Source: Acidobacteriota bacterium (GTDB lineage Bacteria > Acidobacteriota > JAAYUB01). Taken from it: a stretch of 64,000 nt of DNA. The position numbers were made by a program, and so were the translations under genes. The notes beneath the pieces were generated by a model. The model did not search any database, was not told the origin of the DNA, and worked only from the letters and a program-made list of their open reading frames with translations. Shown here one piece after another: positions 34,755 through 43,387 of the stretch (position 1 is the first letter of the stretch; each line of letters opens with the position of its first letter). Location: positions 1 through 64,000 of the forward strand of contig JAKQOW010000017.1 in the NCBI GenBank assembly GCA_029565065.1. Reading direction: 5' to 3'.

Positions 34755-35525
34755 TCACTGCCCGAGCGCCAGAAAGCGCCAGAAGCGGAGTGTGTCCCGG
34801 GTGCGGGGGAAAAACGCCGGCGTCCGTCGGCGGTACTCCGAGTAGCCGTCGCCGAACCGCGCCACGAGTTCCCGCTCCTCGACGGTGCGGAGCCACACCG
34901 TCAATCCCAGCGGCACGAACAAGCCGAAGGTCACCGCCGCCCAGGTGCCTCGCCATAGTCCCAGGGCCAGGCCGAGGCGCACCACTCCCGAGTAGGCCGG
35001 GTGACGCAGGAATCCGTAGACGGCCGATTCCACCAGGCGCCCCTTGGCCGGGAAATACACGTACAGCATGGCCAGGTTGTCGAAGCCGAAATGGAGGATC
35101 GCCCGTGCGAAGAGCGCGACGCCCGTGAGGGCGAGATACACGCCGGCCGCCGCGGCGGCGGCGGCCGGCCAGCCGCTCCAGATGCGCGGGCCCGGCATCA
35201 CCGGGGTGTGCAGGATGGCCGCCCAGATCATGGAGACTCCGGGGAGGGCGAAGGCGGTGAAGGCGCGGGCGTACGCGGCGTCTCCGTGACGGGTTCGCAG
35301 CCGGGCCCGGCGGTGAAAGAACTGCCGCAGGGTGAAGTAGGCGGCGGCGATCACCGCCAGCGGCCCGGCCAGCGTCCAGCCGGGCCACCTAGCGTCCAGG
35401 CCCAGCATGGCGGCGAAGGGGAGCGCGAACGCGACGAATCCGATGAGGCCCAGGCGCAGGCGCCCGGCAATCGTTGTCAGGTCTGGGAAATGCAGGGTGA
35501 GTCTGTCCAGTCCGGGGACAGGCAT
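34755..35525 (-). CDS. Isoprenylcysteine/phospholipid methyltransferase-like membrane protein
   Basis: A 256-residue membrane protein with about six hydrophobic segments and a C-terminal catalytic region of the ICMT/PEMT type: GFLRHPAYSGVVRLGLAL (the RHPxYxG SAM-contacting motif) and the acidic/aromatic tail motif EERELVARFGDGYSEYRRRTPAFFPR. Members methylate isoprenylcysteine, phospholipid or other small lipophilic acceptors; bacterial substrates are mostly unknown. ATG 35525 has GGAAGG upstream. It lies 74 bp past an M28 peptidase gene on the same strand and 121 bp before the proline-rich gene. Confidence 0.8.
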   Translation of the reverse strand: MPVPGLDRLTLHFPDLTTIAGRLRLGLIGFVAFALPFAAMLGLDARWPGWTLAGPLAVIAAAYFTLRQFFHRRARLRTRHGDAAYARAFTAFALPGVSMIWAAILHTPVMPGPRIWSGWPAAAAAAAGVYLALTGVALFARAILHFGFDNLAMLYVYFPAKGRLVESAVYGFLRHPAYSGVVRLGLALGLWRGTWAAVTFGLFVPLGLTVWLRTVEERELVARFGDGYSEYRRRTPAFFPRTRDTLRFWRFLALGQ

Positions 35526-35599
35526 GACCGCCTTCCTTCCGGCAGCCGGCTGTTGCGACTTCAGTCCGACGGTTGAGTCCCGGACGTTATTGTCTCACA

Positions 35600-37066
35600 T
35601 CAGGGGCCCGGTTGCACGGCATCGCCATCGGCCAGGCGGGCGGCGATGGCGCCGGTGAGCCGGGCCATGGCGCCCAGGATCTCCGGGTTGATCCGGTAGA
35701 TGGTATCGCCCGGCTCGTGGTATGCCAGGTGCGGCCCGGTGGACGACAGGCTGACGCACGGGATCCCCAGTTGGAAGAACGGGGCGAAGTCGCTGGAGCG
35801 CACGCCCACGCGCGTGATGGCCCGCTTGTTGCGGATCAGCCCGACCTCGGCGTCGGCCGCATCGACCACCGGGAGCAGCGCCGCACTGTAGCCGCACCAG
35901 GCGCCGTCGCCGGCGCCGGCCATGTCGATGTTGATCATGGCGGCGGCCTGCCGCATCCCGTAGGGGAGGCCGGCGGCGAAGGTGTGGGAGCCCTGCAGCC
36001 CCGTTTCCTCGGCGCCGAACAGGACGAAGATCACGGTGCGCCGGGGCTTCTCCGGCCACAGGTTCATGGTCCGCGCCAGCTCCATGACCACCGCGGAGCC
36101 GCTGGCATTGTCGTTGGCGCCCGGGTAGATGAAGCCGAGGTGCGGGCCGCATCCGTCGAAGTGGGCGCCGACGATGACGCACTCGTCGCGCAGCGCCGGA
36201 TCGGCGCCGGGGATGAAGGCGGCGATGTTGTAGCCCTGGCTGTCGGGCACGTGGCGGGAGACCACCCGCAGGCGGAGCCGGCCCGACAGGTCGAACGACA
36301 GGGGCCGGCGGTAGCGCCGCAGGTCGTCGCGGAGGTCCTTGGCGGTGGTGGAGCGGGCGGCCAGGATCTTGTCGGCCACGGTGTAGCTGATCTCTGCGGG
36401 GGTGAAACCGGCGAGCCAGTCGCCATTGGTGTTCATCTGGGGCTGTTCATAGATGTAAACCAGGCCGAGGGCGCCCCGCTCCCGCGCCGTGCGCAGGCGG
36501 GTGCGGTGCTGGTCATGGTCGGTGAAACGGTCGTCGGCGGGATCCGGCGTGCCGCGGAAGCAGACGACGAACTTCCCCTTCGGGTCGATCCCGGCATAGT
36601 CGTCGTAACCCAGCTCCGGCGCGGCGATGCCCCAGCCGGCGAAAACCATGCCGGCGGTGTGGTCGCCGCTGTCGCTGAACGACAGGGGCAGGTAGTCCTT
36701 GTTGGGTTCCAGCCGCAGTTCCTGCTCCGGGGCCGCCGGGGTAGGGCCGGGCAGGTACAGGATCGCCTCGGCCTCCTCCAGCACCGTGTGCGGGGCGGGG
36801 AACTGCTGGAGGTAGCCGCCGGAGAACGCCGGCTCCAGGCCCCAGAGGCGGAACTGATCGGCGGCCCAACGGGCGGCGGCGGTGTAGCCGGGGTGGCCCG
36901 TCAGCCGGCCGGCGTACTCCGGCCCGGCCAGCGTCTTGCAGATGGAGTAGGCGCTGACGGGATTGGGGGCGACGGTGACGCGGCCGGCGGCAGTCGGCTC
37001 GTCGTCGGCGGCCAGGATCACACCGGCCAGGGCGGTAAACAACACAGCGATCAAACAGCAACGCAT
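35600..37066 (-). CDS. Exported M28-family zinc aminopeptidase
   Basis: A 488-residue peptidase with a signal peptide (1-20). A PA-type insert domain is visible between residues ~130 and 265 (GMVFAGWGIAAPELGYDDYAG). The M28 catalytic domain holds the two-zinc site: H302 and D304 (GAHFDG), bridging D319 (GANDNASG), general base E353 with ligand E354 (GAEETG), D381 (NIDMAG) and a C-terminal histidine in YHEPGDT. It probably removes N-terminal residues from peptides in the periplasm or outside the cell. ATG 37066 with GGGAGA upstream; ten further in-frame codons upstream lack a ribosome site. It fits with the secreted subtilase and amidase nearby as part of a proteolytic lifestyle. Confidence 0.9.
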   Translation of the reverse strand: MRCCLIAVLFTALAGVILAADDEPTAAGRVTVAPNPVSAYSICKTLAGPEYAGRLTGHPGYTAAARWAADQFRLWGLEPAFSGGYLQQFPAPHTVLEEAEAILYLPGPTPAAPEQELRLEPNKDYLPLSFSDSGDHTAGMVFAGWGIAAPELGYDDYAGIDPKGKFVVCFRGTPDPADDRFTDHDQHRTRLRTARERGALGLVYIYEQPQMNTNGDWLAGFTPAEISYTVADKILAARSTTAKDLRDDLRRYRRPLSFDLSGRLRLRVVSRHVPDSQGYNIAAFIPGADPALRDECVIVGAHFDGCGPHLGFIYPGANDNASGSAVVMELARTMNLWPEKPRRTVIFVLFGAEETGLQGSHTFAAGLPYGMRQAAAMINIDMAGAGDGAWCGYSAALLPVVDAADAEVGLIRNKRAITRVGVRSSDFAPFFQLGIPCVSLSSTGPHLAYHEPGDTIYRINPEILGAMARLTGAIAARLADGDAVQPGP

Positions 37067-37210
37067 GACATTCTCCCTCGAAACAAAGTGGTCCACACAG
37101 TCCGAAAAGGTATTCTACGGAACGGAGGGACCAAAGGATATTTGAAATGCACCGTCAGATCCTGACGACTCCGAGCGACCTGACCGCTTCCGGATGGAGG
37201 CCGGGGGTCG

Positions 37211-40200
37211 TCAGGGAGCGGCGGCCTGGCGGGCCAGCCAGCCGAAGCCGCGGGTGGCGGCGTCGCGCCGCAGAGTCTCCAACCCGGCACGGCCGGTCTC
37301 GCGGCGGCCCGACGCCAGCTCCGCCCTGGCCAGCCACAGTCGGACCTCCAACTCCAGTTCCACCAGGCCGAGGCGGCGGCACTCGGCCAGCGTGCGCTGC
37401 AGCCGCTCCGCGGCGCGGCTGGCCGGCCCCGCCACAATCTGCTGGCGCGCCTCCATCAAGTTCAGCCGGAGCATCAAAACCGCGGACTGAATTTTCGCCG
37501 CGACCGACCGGGCCGCGGCCAGTTCCCGAGCTGCCGCGTCGGCCTGACCGTGGTCCAGGGCGATGGCGGCGAGCGTCAAGCGCGCGCTCAGCGCCCCGTC
37601 GGCAACGTCCGACTGCTGGAACGCGGCCAGTGCCTGTTCCGCCAGCGCCTGGGCTTCGGCGGCGCGTCCCTCGCGGAGCGCCACCCCGGCCAGCGCCAGG
37701 TGGCTGAGGGGCAGTTCGGCGGCCTCGTTGATCTCGGTGCGGATCGCCAACGCCTGTTCGTGCAGCCGGCGGGCCGCCGCCAGGTCGCCGGCGGCCGCCT
37801 CAAGCTCCCCTTGACCGAACAGCGCCCAGGCCTCCAGGCTCCGGACGCCGTTGGCCCGCGTCAGTTCCAGCGACTGCCGGTACAGACGCCGCGCCTCCGG
37901 CAGATTGCCCCGCAACCGCTCCACCTCGCCCAGATTGGCCAGCACCAACATCTGGCCTGGCTTATCGCCGATCTCCTTCCGGATCGCCAGCGACTCCCGG
38001 TACAACGCGCCGGCTTCCTCGAGGCGCCCGAGGTCGAACAGGATGGTGGCCAGGTTGTTCTGGATCAGCGCCACACCGCTGCGATTGCCGGTGGCTTCGA
38101 AGGCCTGGCGGGCCTGTTCGAACATGAGCCGCGCCCGCTCGTAGTCGCCCTGGATGTAGTAGATGTTGGCGATGTTGTTGCGAATCGTGGCCATTCCCTC
38201 GGTTTCACCCAATTCCTCCAGGATGGCCAGCGCCTCCCGCTGCAGCTTGAGTGCGCCGGACAGATCCCCGCCCACCTTGCAGATCACGGCCAGGTTGCCG
38301 AGCGCGGCGGCTTCGCCCATCCGGGAGCCGATGGCCCGGCTGAGACGCAGGGACTCGGTCAAGTCGCGCTTGGCCGCGGCATGATCGCCCTGATCGTAGC
38401 GGATGTTGGCCAAGGCTCGCAGCGCCTGGGCCTGGCCGCCCCGATCACCGAGGGCGGCGAAGATTTCCTGGGCTGCTGCCGCCGCGGCCTGCGCCGGTTT
38501 CAATTCGCCCATCTCCCGGTAGGCGCCGGACTGGAGGAGCAGCGCCCGCGCCGTGAGCGACCGCGTTTCGGCCGTCCGGCCTTTATCCGCGGCCCGGCCG
38601 GCCGCCGCCGCCTGCCGCCGGTAGTCGGACTGGCTGCCCGCCGCGGACGCCTCGGCCAGGTCCACGCGCGGGTCGTCTCCGGCGGGGGCGGGCAGCTTCC
38701 GCAACTGCGCCACCGTGGCCAGGGCGTCGGCTCCCTGCCCAACGGCCACCTGGGCGGAGGCCAAATGGAGTCCATATTCGAGATTGTCGGGGTAGAAGAT
38801 CCAGAGACTGTGGTAGATCTCCACCGCCTGGGGCCACTGGCGTTCCGCCTCGTGATAGCGGGCTTCGATGCGGAGGCGTGTCTCCCGGTCCAGCGACCGG
38901 CTCAGGGCGAACGCCTTCGCCGACGCGGCGCGCGCCTCGGCGTCGTGGCCGAGGGCGGTCCAACTGGCGGCCAGGGCTTCCCAAGCCGGTGGGTAGGCCG
39001 GGTCGAGTCGGGTGGCTTCCAGAAGGCGGTCCCGGGCCGACTGGGCGTCGAAGACCCGCAACCGCGCCAGACCCTCGGCGTAGAGCCGGAGCACCCGAGC
39101 GTCCGCCGGGCGGACGACGAGCGCGGTCTGGTCGCCGGCGGATACGGCGCCGCCGAGCGCGGCGCGTAGGCGGCCGCCTAGCCGGGCGACCAGATCGAAG
39201 ACGTCCGCCTCCTGGCCGGTCTCGCCCAGCGTGGCCAGCGTCTCGCCCGACACCGTGTCCTGCACGCGGACGTCGAGGCGGATCCGGCCGCCGCCCCGTT
39301 CACCCAGTGCCAGGTAGGATCCCAGCACCACCACGTCGGTTCCGAGGTTGCGCCGGATGCGCTGCAGCGTGTCGGACGCCAGCGTGTCGGCCTCCGGTAA
39401 CGCCAGCTCGATGCGCATCCGGGCGATGTTCTCCCCTGGAATCAGGCGGAGCTGGCTGGCGGGCCCCAGTTCGGTGCGGACCATCTCGGCCAGCGCGGTG
39501 GCCAGCCAGTCGGTCTCGGGCCGGCCGGACAGGTTCTTGAATCCCAGCACGGCCACGGCGCGGCGCATGGCCACCGCCGCATCATCCGGTTTGGACGGCG
39601 GCGGCATCAGCACGCCGGTCCGCCACAACAGGACGCCGCCGGCGACCAGGGCCAGCGCCAGCGCCGCGCCGACGAGCCAGCGGCGCGCCGGACGGCGCGC
39701 CGCCGCGTGAACGATTTGCGAGCCGCCATCCGCCGTTTCCCCGCGCAGGGCGGCGGCGACAGACCGGGCGTCGGGAAAACGCGCCGCGGGTTCCCGCTGC
39801 AGGCACCGGAGAATCGCCGTTTCCCATTTCGGATTCAGGCCGGGGAGGTGGGCCGACGGCGGGACCGGCGCCTCCCGCAACCGCTTGAGCGCCGTGGCCA
39901 GCGGCGTATCGGCCACGAAGGGCCAGGTGCCGGTCACAGCGCGGTAGAGCACCACGCCCAGCGCATAGATGTCGGCGGCGGCGGTGACCGGGCCGCCTTC
40001 CACCTGCTCCGGGGCCATGAACGTGGGCGTGCCGGAGATCTGGCCCGTCACCGTGAGCGCGTCCAGCGGCGAGTCGCTGTCGACGCTGGAGCGGGCCATG
40101 CCGAAGTCGGTGATCACCGCCCGTTCGCCTGCGGCGCCCTCGTGGGTGGGGATCAGCATGACGTTGCCGGTTTTGAAGTCCCGGTGCACGATGCCGGCCT

Positions 40201-40897
40201 GATGGGCGGCGTCGAGGGCGGCGCAGATCTGCTCCGCCAGGGGCAGCGCCGCCGCCGGTTCCAGCCGGCCCACCCGGTTCAGACGCTCGGCGAGCGTCTC
40301 GCCGGGAATCAGTTCCATGGTCAGGAAGAAGACGCCTGGTTCCTCCCCGCCCGCCTCCGGCGGCCAGTGGTGGATGCCCAGGTCGAAGATGCGGCAGACA
40401 TTGGGATGGGTGACCTTGCGGGCCAGGTGGATTTCCCGCTTGAAGCGGTTGACGGCGTTTTCGTCGCCGGCGATCTCGGGGCGGATGGTCTTGAGGGCGA
40501 CCCGCTCGTGCAGCTCGGTGTCCTCGACCTCGTACACCTCGCCCATCCCGCCGCGGCCGATGAAGCGGATCACCCGGTAGCGCCCGGCCACGAGCTCGCC
40601 CGGACCGAACAAGCTCATCCGGAACGCGCGCCCGCCGCAGGAGGGGTGCGTGTCAGCCACCGTGCCGGAGGTGCGCAAGGTCGCGTCACCGCTGGACGGG
40701 CCCGGCGGCCAGTCAGGCGCATCGAGTCCGCCGGGCAGATCCGCCAGCAGGCGTCCCGCGGGTTCCCACGGCGCGTCGGGCGACAACCGCGTCGGCGTGT
40801 CGGGACGGACGCGACCCTCGCGGGCCGCGGCCCGCACGCCCTCGGCGTCCAGGGGACCGACGACGTCGTTGCCGATCTGGAAGTAATACCTGGCCAT
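37211..40897 (-). CDS. Ser/Thr protein kinase with N-terminal GYF_2 domain and TPR array
   Basis: A 1,228-residue multidomain kinase. Residues 1-56 match the GYF_2 domain (YYFQIGNDVVGPLDAEGV... TRLSPDAPWEPAGRL). The kinase domain is ~106-385: GRGGMGEVY (114-122), K136 in VALKT, HRDFKTGN (238-245), DFG 264-266 and APEQV. A single TM is at ~405-430. The extracytoplasmic half begins with an adenylate-cyclase-associated-type FlgO-like region (AVAVLGFKNLSGRPETDWLATALAEMV), then about a dozen TPRs to the end (for example GDLSGALKLQREALAILEELG). ATG 40897 has GGAGG ten bases upstream. It is 55 bp downstream of the amidase gene. The TolB/FlgO-like plus TPR part is typical of large acidobacterial kinases and CadC-like regulators; ligand unknown. 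Confidence 0.93.
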   Translation of the reverse strand: MARYYFQIGNDVVGPLDAEGVRAAAREGRVRPDTPTRLSPDAPWEPAGRLLADLPGGLDAPDWPPGPSSGDATLRTSGTVADTHPSCGGRAFRMSLFGPGELVAGRYRVIRFIGRGGMGEVYEVEDTELHERVALKTIRPEIAGDENAVNRFKREIHLARKVTHPNVCRIFDLGIHHWPPEAGGEEPGVFFLTMELIPGETLAERLNRVGRLEPAAALPLAEQICAALDAAHQAGIVHRDFKTGNVMLIPTHEGAAGERAVITDFGMARSSVDSDSPLDALTVTGQISGTPTFMAPEQVEGGPVTAAADIYALGVVLYRAVTGTWPFVADTPLATALKRLREAPVPPSAHLPGLNPKWETAILRCLQREPAARFPDARSVAAALRGETADGGSQIVHAAARRPARRWLVGAALALALVAGGVLLWRTGVLMPPPSKPDDAAVAMRRAVAVLGFKNLSGRPETDWLATALAEMVRTELGPASQLRLIPGENIARMRIELALPEADTLASDTLQRIRRNLGTDVVVLGSYLALGERGGGRIRLDVRVQDTVSGETLATLGETGQEADVFDLVARLGGRLRAALGGAVSAGDQTALVVRPADARVLRLYAEGLARLRVFDAQSARDRLLEATRLDPAYPPAWEALAASWTALGHDAEARAASAKAFALSRSLDRETRLRIEARYHEAERQWPQAVEIYHSLWIFYPDNLEYGLHLASAQVAVGQGADALATVAQLRKLPAPAGDDPRVDLAEASAAGSQSDYRRQAAAAGRAADKGRTAETRSLTARALLLQSGAYREMGELKPAQAAAAAAQEIFAALGDRGGQAQALRALANIRYDQGDHAAAKRDLTESLRLSRAIGSRMGEAAALGNLAVICKVGGDLSGALKLQREALAILEELGETEGMATIRNNIANIYYIQGDYERARLMFEQARQAFEATGNRSGVALIQNNLATILFDLGRLEEAGALYRESLAIRKEIGDKPGQMLVLANLGEVERLRGNLPEARRLYRQSLELTRANGVRSLEAWALFGQGELEAAAGDLAAARRLHEQALAIRTEINEAAELPLSHLALAGVALREGRAAEAQALAEQALAAFQQSDVADGALSARLTLAAIALDHGQADAAARELAAARSVAAKIQSAVLMLRLNLMEARQQIVAGPASRAAERLQRTLAECRRLGLVELELEVRLWLARAELASGRRETGRAGLETLRRDAATRGFGWLARQAAAP

Positions 40898-40952
40898 CAG
40901 TCCAGCTGCCTCCTAATACCCGTTCATGATCATGTGCCCTCCGGGCGCCGCG

Positions 40953-42614
40953 TCAGAAGCCGGGCGGCCGCCGGCCCGCGAACGGCCCGCCGTCCTGGAA
41001 CGCCGCGGCGGCGGCCAGCACGGCGCTCTCGTCGAAGAGCCGGCCGATGAAGGTGATGCTGGTGGGCGCGCCCTTGGCGTCCAGTCCGTCGGGCACCACC
41101 ACGCAGGGGTGGCCGGTCAGGTTGGTCCGGAGGAGCGTGTCGCCCTCGAAAGCCGGGGCCACCAGCACGTCGATGTTTTCGAAGAGGGCGTTCGTGTCCG
41201 CGACGAGCCGTGTCCGGAGACGATTGGCCTGGATGTACTCCACCGCCGGGATGAACCGGGCCGAGCGAAAGACGTTGGGCCAGGCGTCGCGGGTTTGGCG
41301 CGCCATGCGGTCCAGGCCGCCGGAGCGGGTGAGCTCGTCGAAGGCCGCCGCCGCCTCGGCGCTCAGGATGAAGGCGAGGGAATCGACGGGACCCGGCGGC
41401 AGCTCCACCGGCTCGAGGCGCGCGCCGAGTTGCCGCAGCGTCGCCAGCGATGCGGTGTTGTTGGCGCGAGCCGGGTAGTCGCCCTCGAACAGGGGCTTCA
41501 GGTAGCCGAAGCGCAGCCGGTCCAGCGGCAGGCGGGCGGGGATCCGGTAGGGGGCATCCGTCACGGTGGGATCCAGTCCGTCGGGACCGCGGATGGCGTC
41601 GAGGATCACCGCGCAGTCGTCGGCCGAGCGGGCGATGGGGCCGATCTTGTCCATGGACCAGCTCAGGGCCATGGCGCCCGCCCGGGAGACGCGGCCGAAC
41701 GTGGGCCGGAGCCCCGTCACGCCGCAGCGCGTGCACGGCGAGACGATGGAACCCCACGTCTCGGTGCCGATGGCAAAGCCCACCAGGCCGGCGGCCGTGG
41801 CCGAAGCCGAGCCGGCCGACGAGCCGCTGGAGCCCTCCTTCAGGTTCCAGGGATTGCGGGTCTGGCCGCCGAACCAGACATCCCCCCACGCCAGCTCGCC
41901 GAGGGTGAGCTTGGCCACGAGCACGGCACCCGCCTCTTCCAGACGGCGGACCACGGTGGCCGTGTCGGCGAACACCTGGTCGCGGTAGGGAGTCGTTCCC
42001 CAGGTGGTGGGGTAGCCGGGGACGGCCAGCAGGTCTTTGGCGCCGTACGGGATCCCGTGCAGGGGGCCGCGCCAGCGCCCCGCAGCGATCTCAGCGTCGG
42101 CCCGCCGGGCCTGCTCCCGCGCCAGCGTCTCGGTGAGCGTGACCACGCAGTGAAGCTGCGGATCGTGCCGCTTGAGCCGGCCCAGGTACATCTCGGTCAG
42201 TTCCATCGAGGTGACCTGCCGGGTGCGCACCAGCTCGGCCAGCTCGGTGACCGGGCGGAAGGCCAGCTCCTCGAGGTCCGTCGGCCGGGTGAGCTGTCGC
42301 CCGGTCGGCGGGGCGGCGGCGGCCGCCGGAGCGGGCGGCACGGCGGCGCGGGGATGGAACTCCAGCGCCGGGGGCAGGTCGTTGGGGATGGACTCCCGGC
42401 GGATGGCCGCGTAGGCTTTCAGGTTGTCCTGCAGGTCTTCCGACATGAGCTGGAGCTGGGGTGTGGTCAGGGTCAGTCCCCACAGCACCCGCGCCGAACG
42501 GATCAGGAGCTCCGCGGCGGAGACTTCCGCCGGGCCGCGCGCCAGATAGCCGCCGCCGAACCCGAGGGTCAGGGCCGCTGCCGCCATGCCGATCCAGAGG
42601 AGTTTGTGTTTCAT
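40953..42614 (-). CDS. Exported amidase-signature hydrolase
   Basis: A 553-residue amidase-signature enzyme with a signal peptide or anchor (MKHKLLWIGMAAAALTLGFGGGYLA) and a ~100-residue N-terminal region rich in proline and alanine. The Ser-Ser-Lys triad is traceable: K193 (GIPYGAKD), the serine cluster GSSGSSAGS (261-269) and nucleophile S289 in TETWGSIVSPC. The usual GGSSGG and GSIRxPA are slightly altered, so activity on an unusual amide is possible. Family members hydrolyse aliphatic or aryl amides, or fatty-acid amides. ATG 42614 was chosen at the signal sequence. It follows the flavin reductase gene (56-bp gap) on the same strand. Confidence 0.88.
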   Translation of the reverse strand: MKHKLLWIGMAAAALTLGFGGGYLARGPAEVSAAELLIRSARVLWGLTLTTPQLQLMSEDLQDNLKAYAAIRRESIPNDLPPALEFHPRAAVPPAPAAAAAPPTGRQLTRPTDLEELAFRPVTELAELVRTRQVTSMELTEMYLGRLKRHDPQLHCVVTLTETLAREQARRADAEIAAGRWRGPLHGIPYGAKDLLAVPGYPTTWGTTPYRDQVFADTATVVRRLEEAGAVLVAKLTLGELAWGDVWFGGQTRNPWNLKEGSSGSSAGSASATAAGLVGFAIGTETWGSIVSPCTRCGVTGLRPTFGRVSRAGAMALSWSMDKIGPIARSADDCAVILDAIRGPDGLDPTVTDAPYRIPARLPLDRLRFGYLKPLFEGDYPARANNTASLATLRQLGARLEPVELPPGPVDSLAFILSAEAAAAFDELTRSGGLDRMARQTRDAWPNVFRSARFIPAVEYIQANRLRTRLVADTNALFENIDVLVAPAFEGDTLLRTNLTGHPCVVVPDGLDAKGAPTSITFIGRLFDESAVLAAAAAFQDGGPFAGRRPPGF

Positions 42615-42670
42615 GCAGTCACCTTGGCGGCGCGCCCGTGCGGAGGGCGCGCGAATTGCCGCACGCGGAG

Positions 42671-43204
42671 TCAGCCGCGGCCAGACGATCCGGCGCCGCG
42701 GATCCAGACGTGCGTGATCCGGCCGATGTACAGCCGGTGGTAATCCCGGTCCGGGTAGTGGTCCGCCAGCTCCGCATCCAGGAAGCGGGCGGGATCCAGG
42801 TCCTGGCTGTACAGGGTCCGGCACTCGATGACCAGCCGAGCCTCGGCGAACGCCACGCCGCCCCCGGCGCCGGTGACGGGCGTCAGCCCGGCGGCCGCCG
42901 CCTTGTCGAGGTCGCGGCCCGAGCGGGTGCCGCACAGCTCCAGCGCCGGCCGGTGCCGCTCCTCGAAGAAGGAGAGCGTGTACACCGGGTGGCGCTCCAT
43001 GAAGCCGAAGGTGTGGCGGACGGGCCGGACGAAGCAGAACGCCACCGGCTGGTTCCAGAGCACGCCCACCCCGCCCCAGCTGGCGGTCATGGGGTTGCAG
43101 TCGCCCGGCGTGCCCGCGGTGAGCAGCATCCAGTCGGCGCCGATGAGGCGGAACGGATTGTCGGGGATTTCCTCGGGATTGATGGGGCGAAATTCCGGCG
43201 TCAT
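42671..43204 (-). CDS. Flavin reductase-like FMN-binding protein
   Basis: A 177-residue protein of the flavin reductase-like (split-barrel FMN-binding) family: MLLTAGTPGDCNPMTASWGGVGVLWNQP contains the typical N-M-T-x-S-W FMN contact, followed by FVRPVRHTF and HPVYTLSFF, as in the small anaerobe-type flavoredoxin-like proteins. Such proteins bind FMN and pass electrons to partner enzymes. Start ATG 43204 (an in-frame GTG two codons earlier is possible). A minus-strand extended -10 lies 51 bp upstream at 43255-43263. It is followed by the amidase gene; no obvious functional link. Confidence 0.87.
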   Translation of the reverse strand: MTPEFRPINPEEIPDNPFRLIGADWMLLTAGTPGDCNPMTASWGGVGVLWNQPVAFCFVRPVRHTFGFMERHPVYTLSFFEERHRPALELCGTRSGRDLDKAAAAGLTPVTGAGGGVAFAEARLVIECRTLYSQDLDPARFLDAELADHYPDRDYHRLYIGRITHVWIRGAGSSGRG

Positions 43205-43254
43205 GGTCACGCTCGCTGCGGCCTGGCGGTCGAGTGGGATCGAGTGCTGGCCGT

Positions 43255-43263
43255 ATTATACCA
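43255..43263 (-). promoter_or_regulatory. Extended -10 promoter of the flavin reductase-amidase unit
   Basis: Minus-strand TGGTATAAT (complement of 43255-43263), 51 bp before the chosen ATG. It lies back to back with the subtilase promoter at 43331-43339. Confidence 0.6.
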
Positions 43264-43330
43264 GAGCCGGACCGCTGCCGGGGCATCCGGCGAAGCGTGG
43301 TGCGATTTTGCCCGGCCGGCGGGGGCCCCG

Positions 43331-43339
43331 TGCTATAAT
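43331..43339 (+). promoter_or_regulatory. Extended -10 promoter of the subtilase gene
   Basis: TGCTATAAT, 49 bp before the ATG at 43388; identical in form to the element before the zinc-ribbon gene. Confidence 0.6.
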
Positions 43340-43387
43340 TCGGTTCACTTTGGGGTCGTAAGACGAAAACCCTATCGGAGGTGCTTC

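Noticed and set aside
42461-43387. N-terminal extension of the subtilase
   Set aside because: The frame is open, but it overlaps the flavin reductase gene and both promoters; a signal peptide and ribosome site mark ATG 43388.
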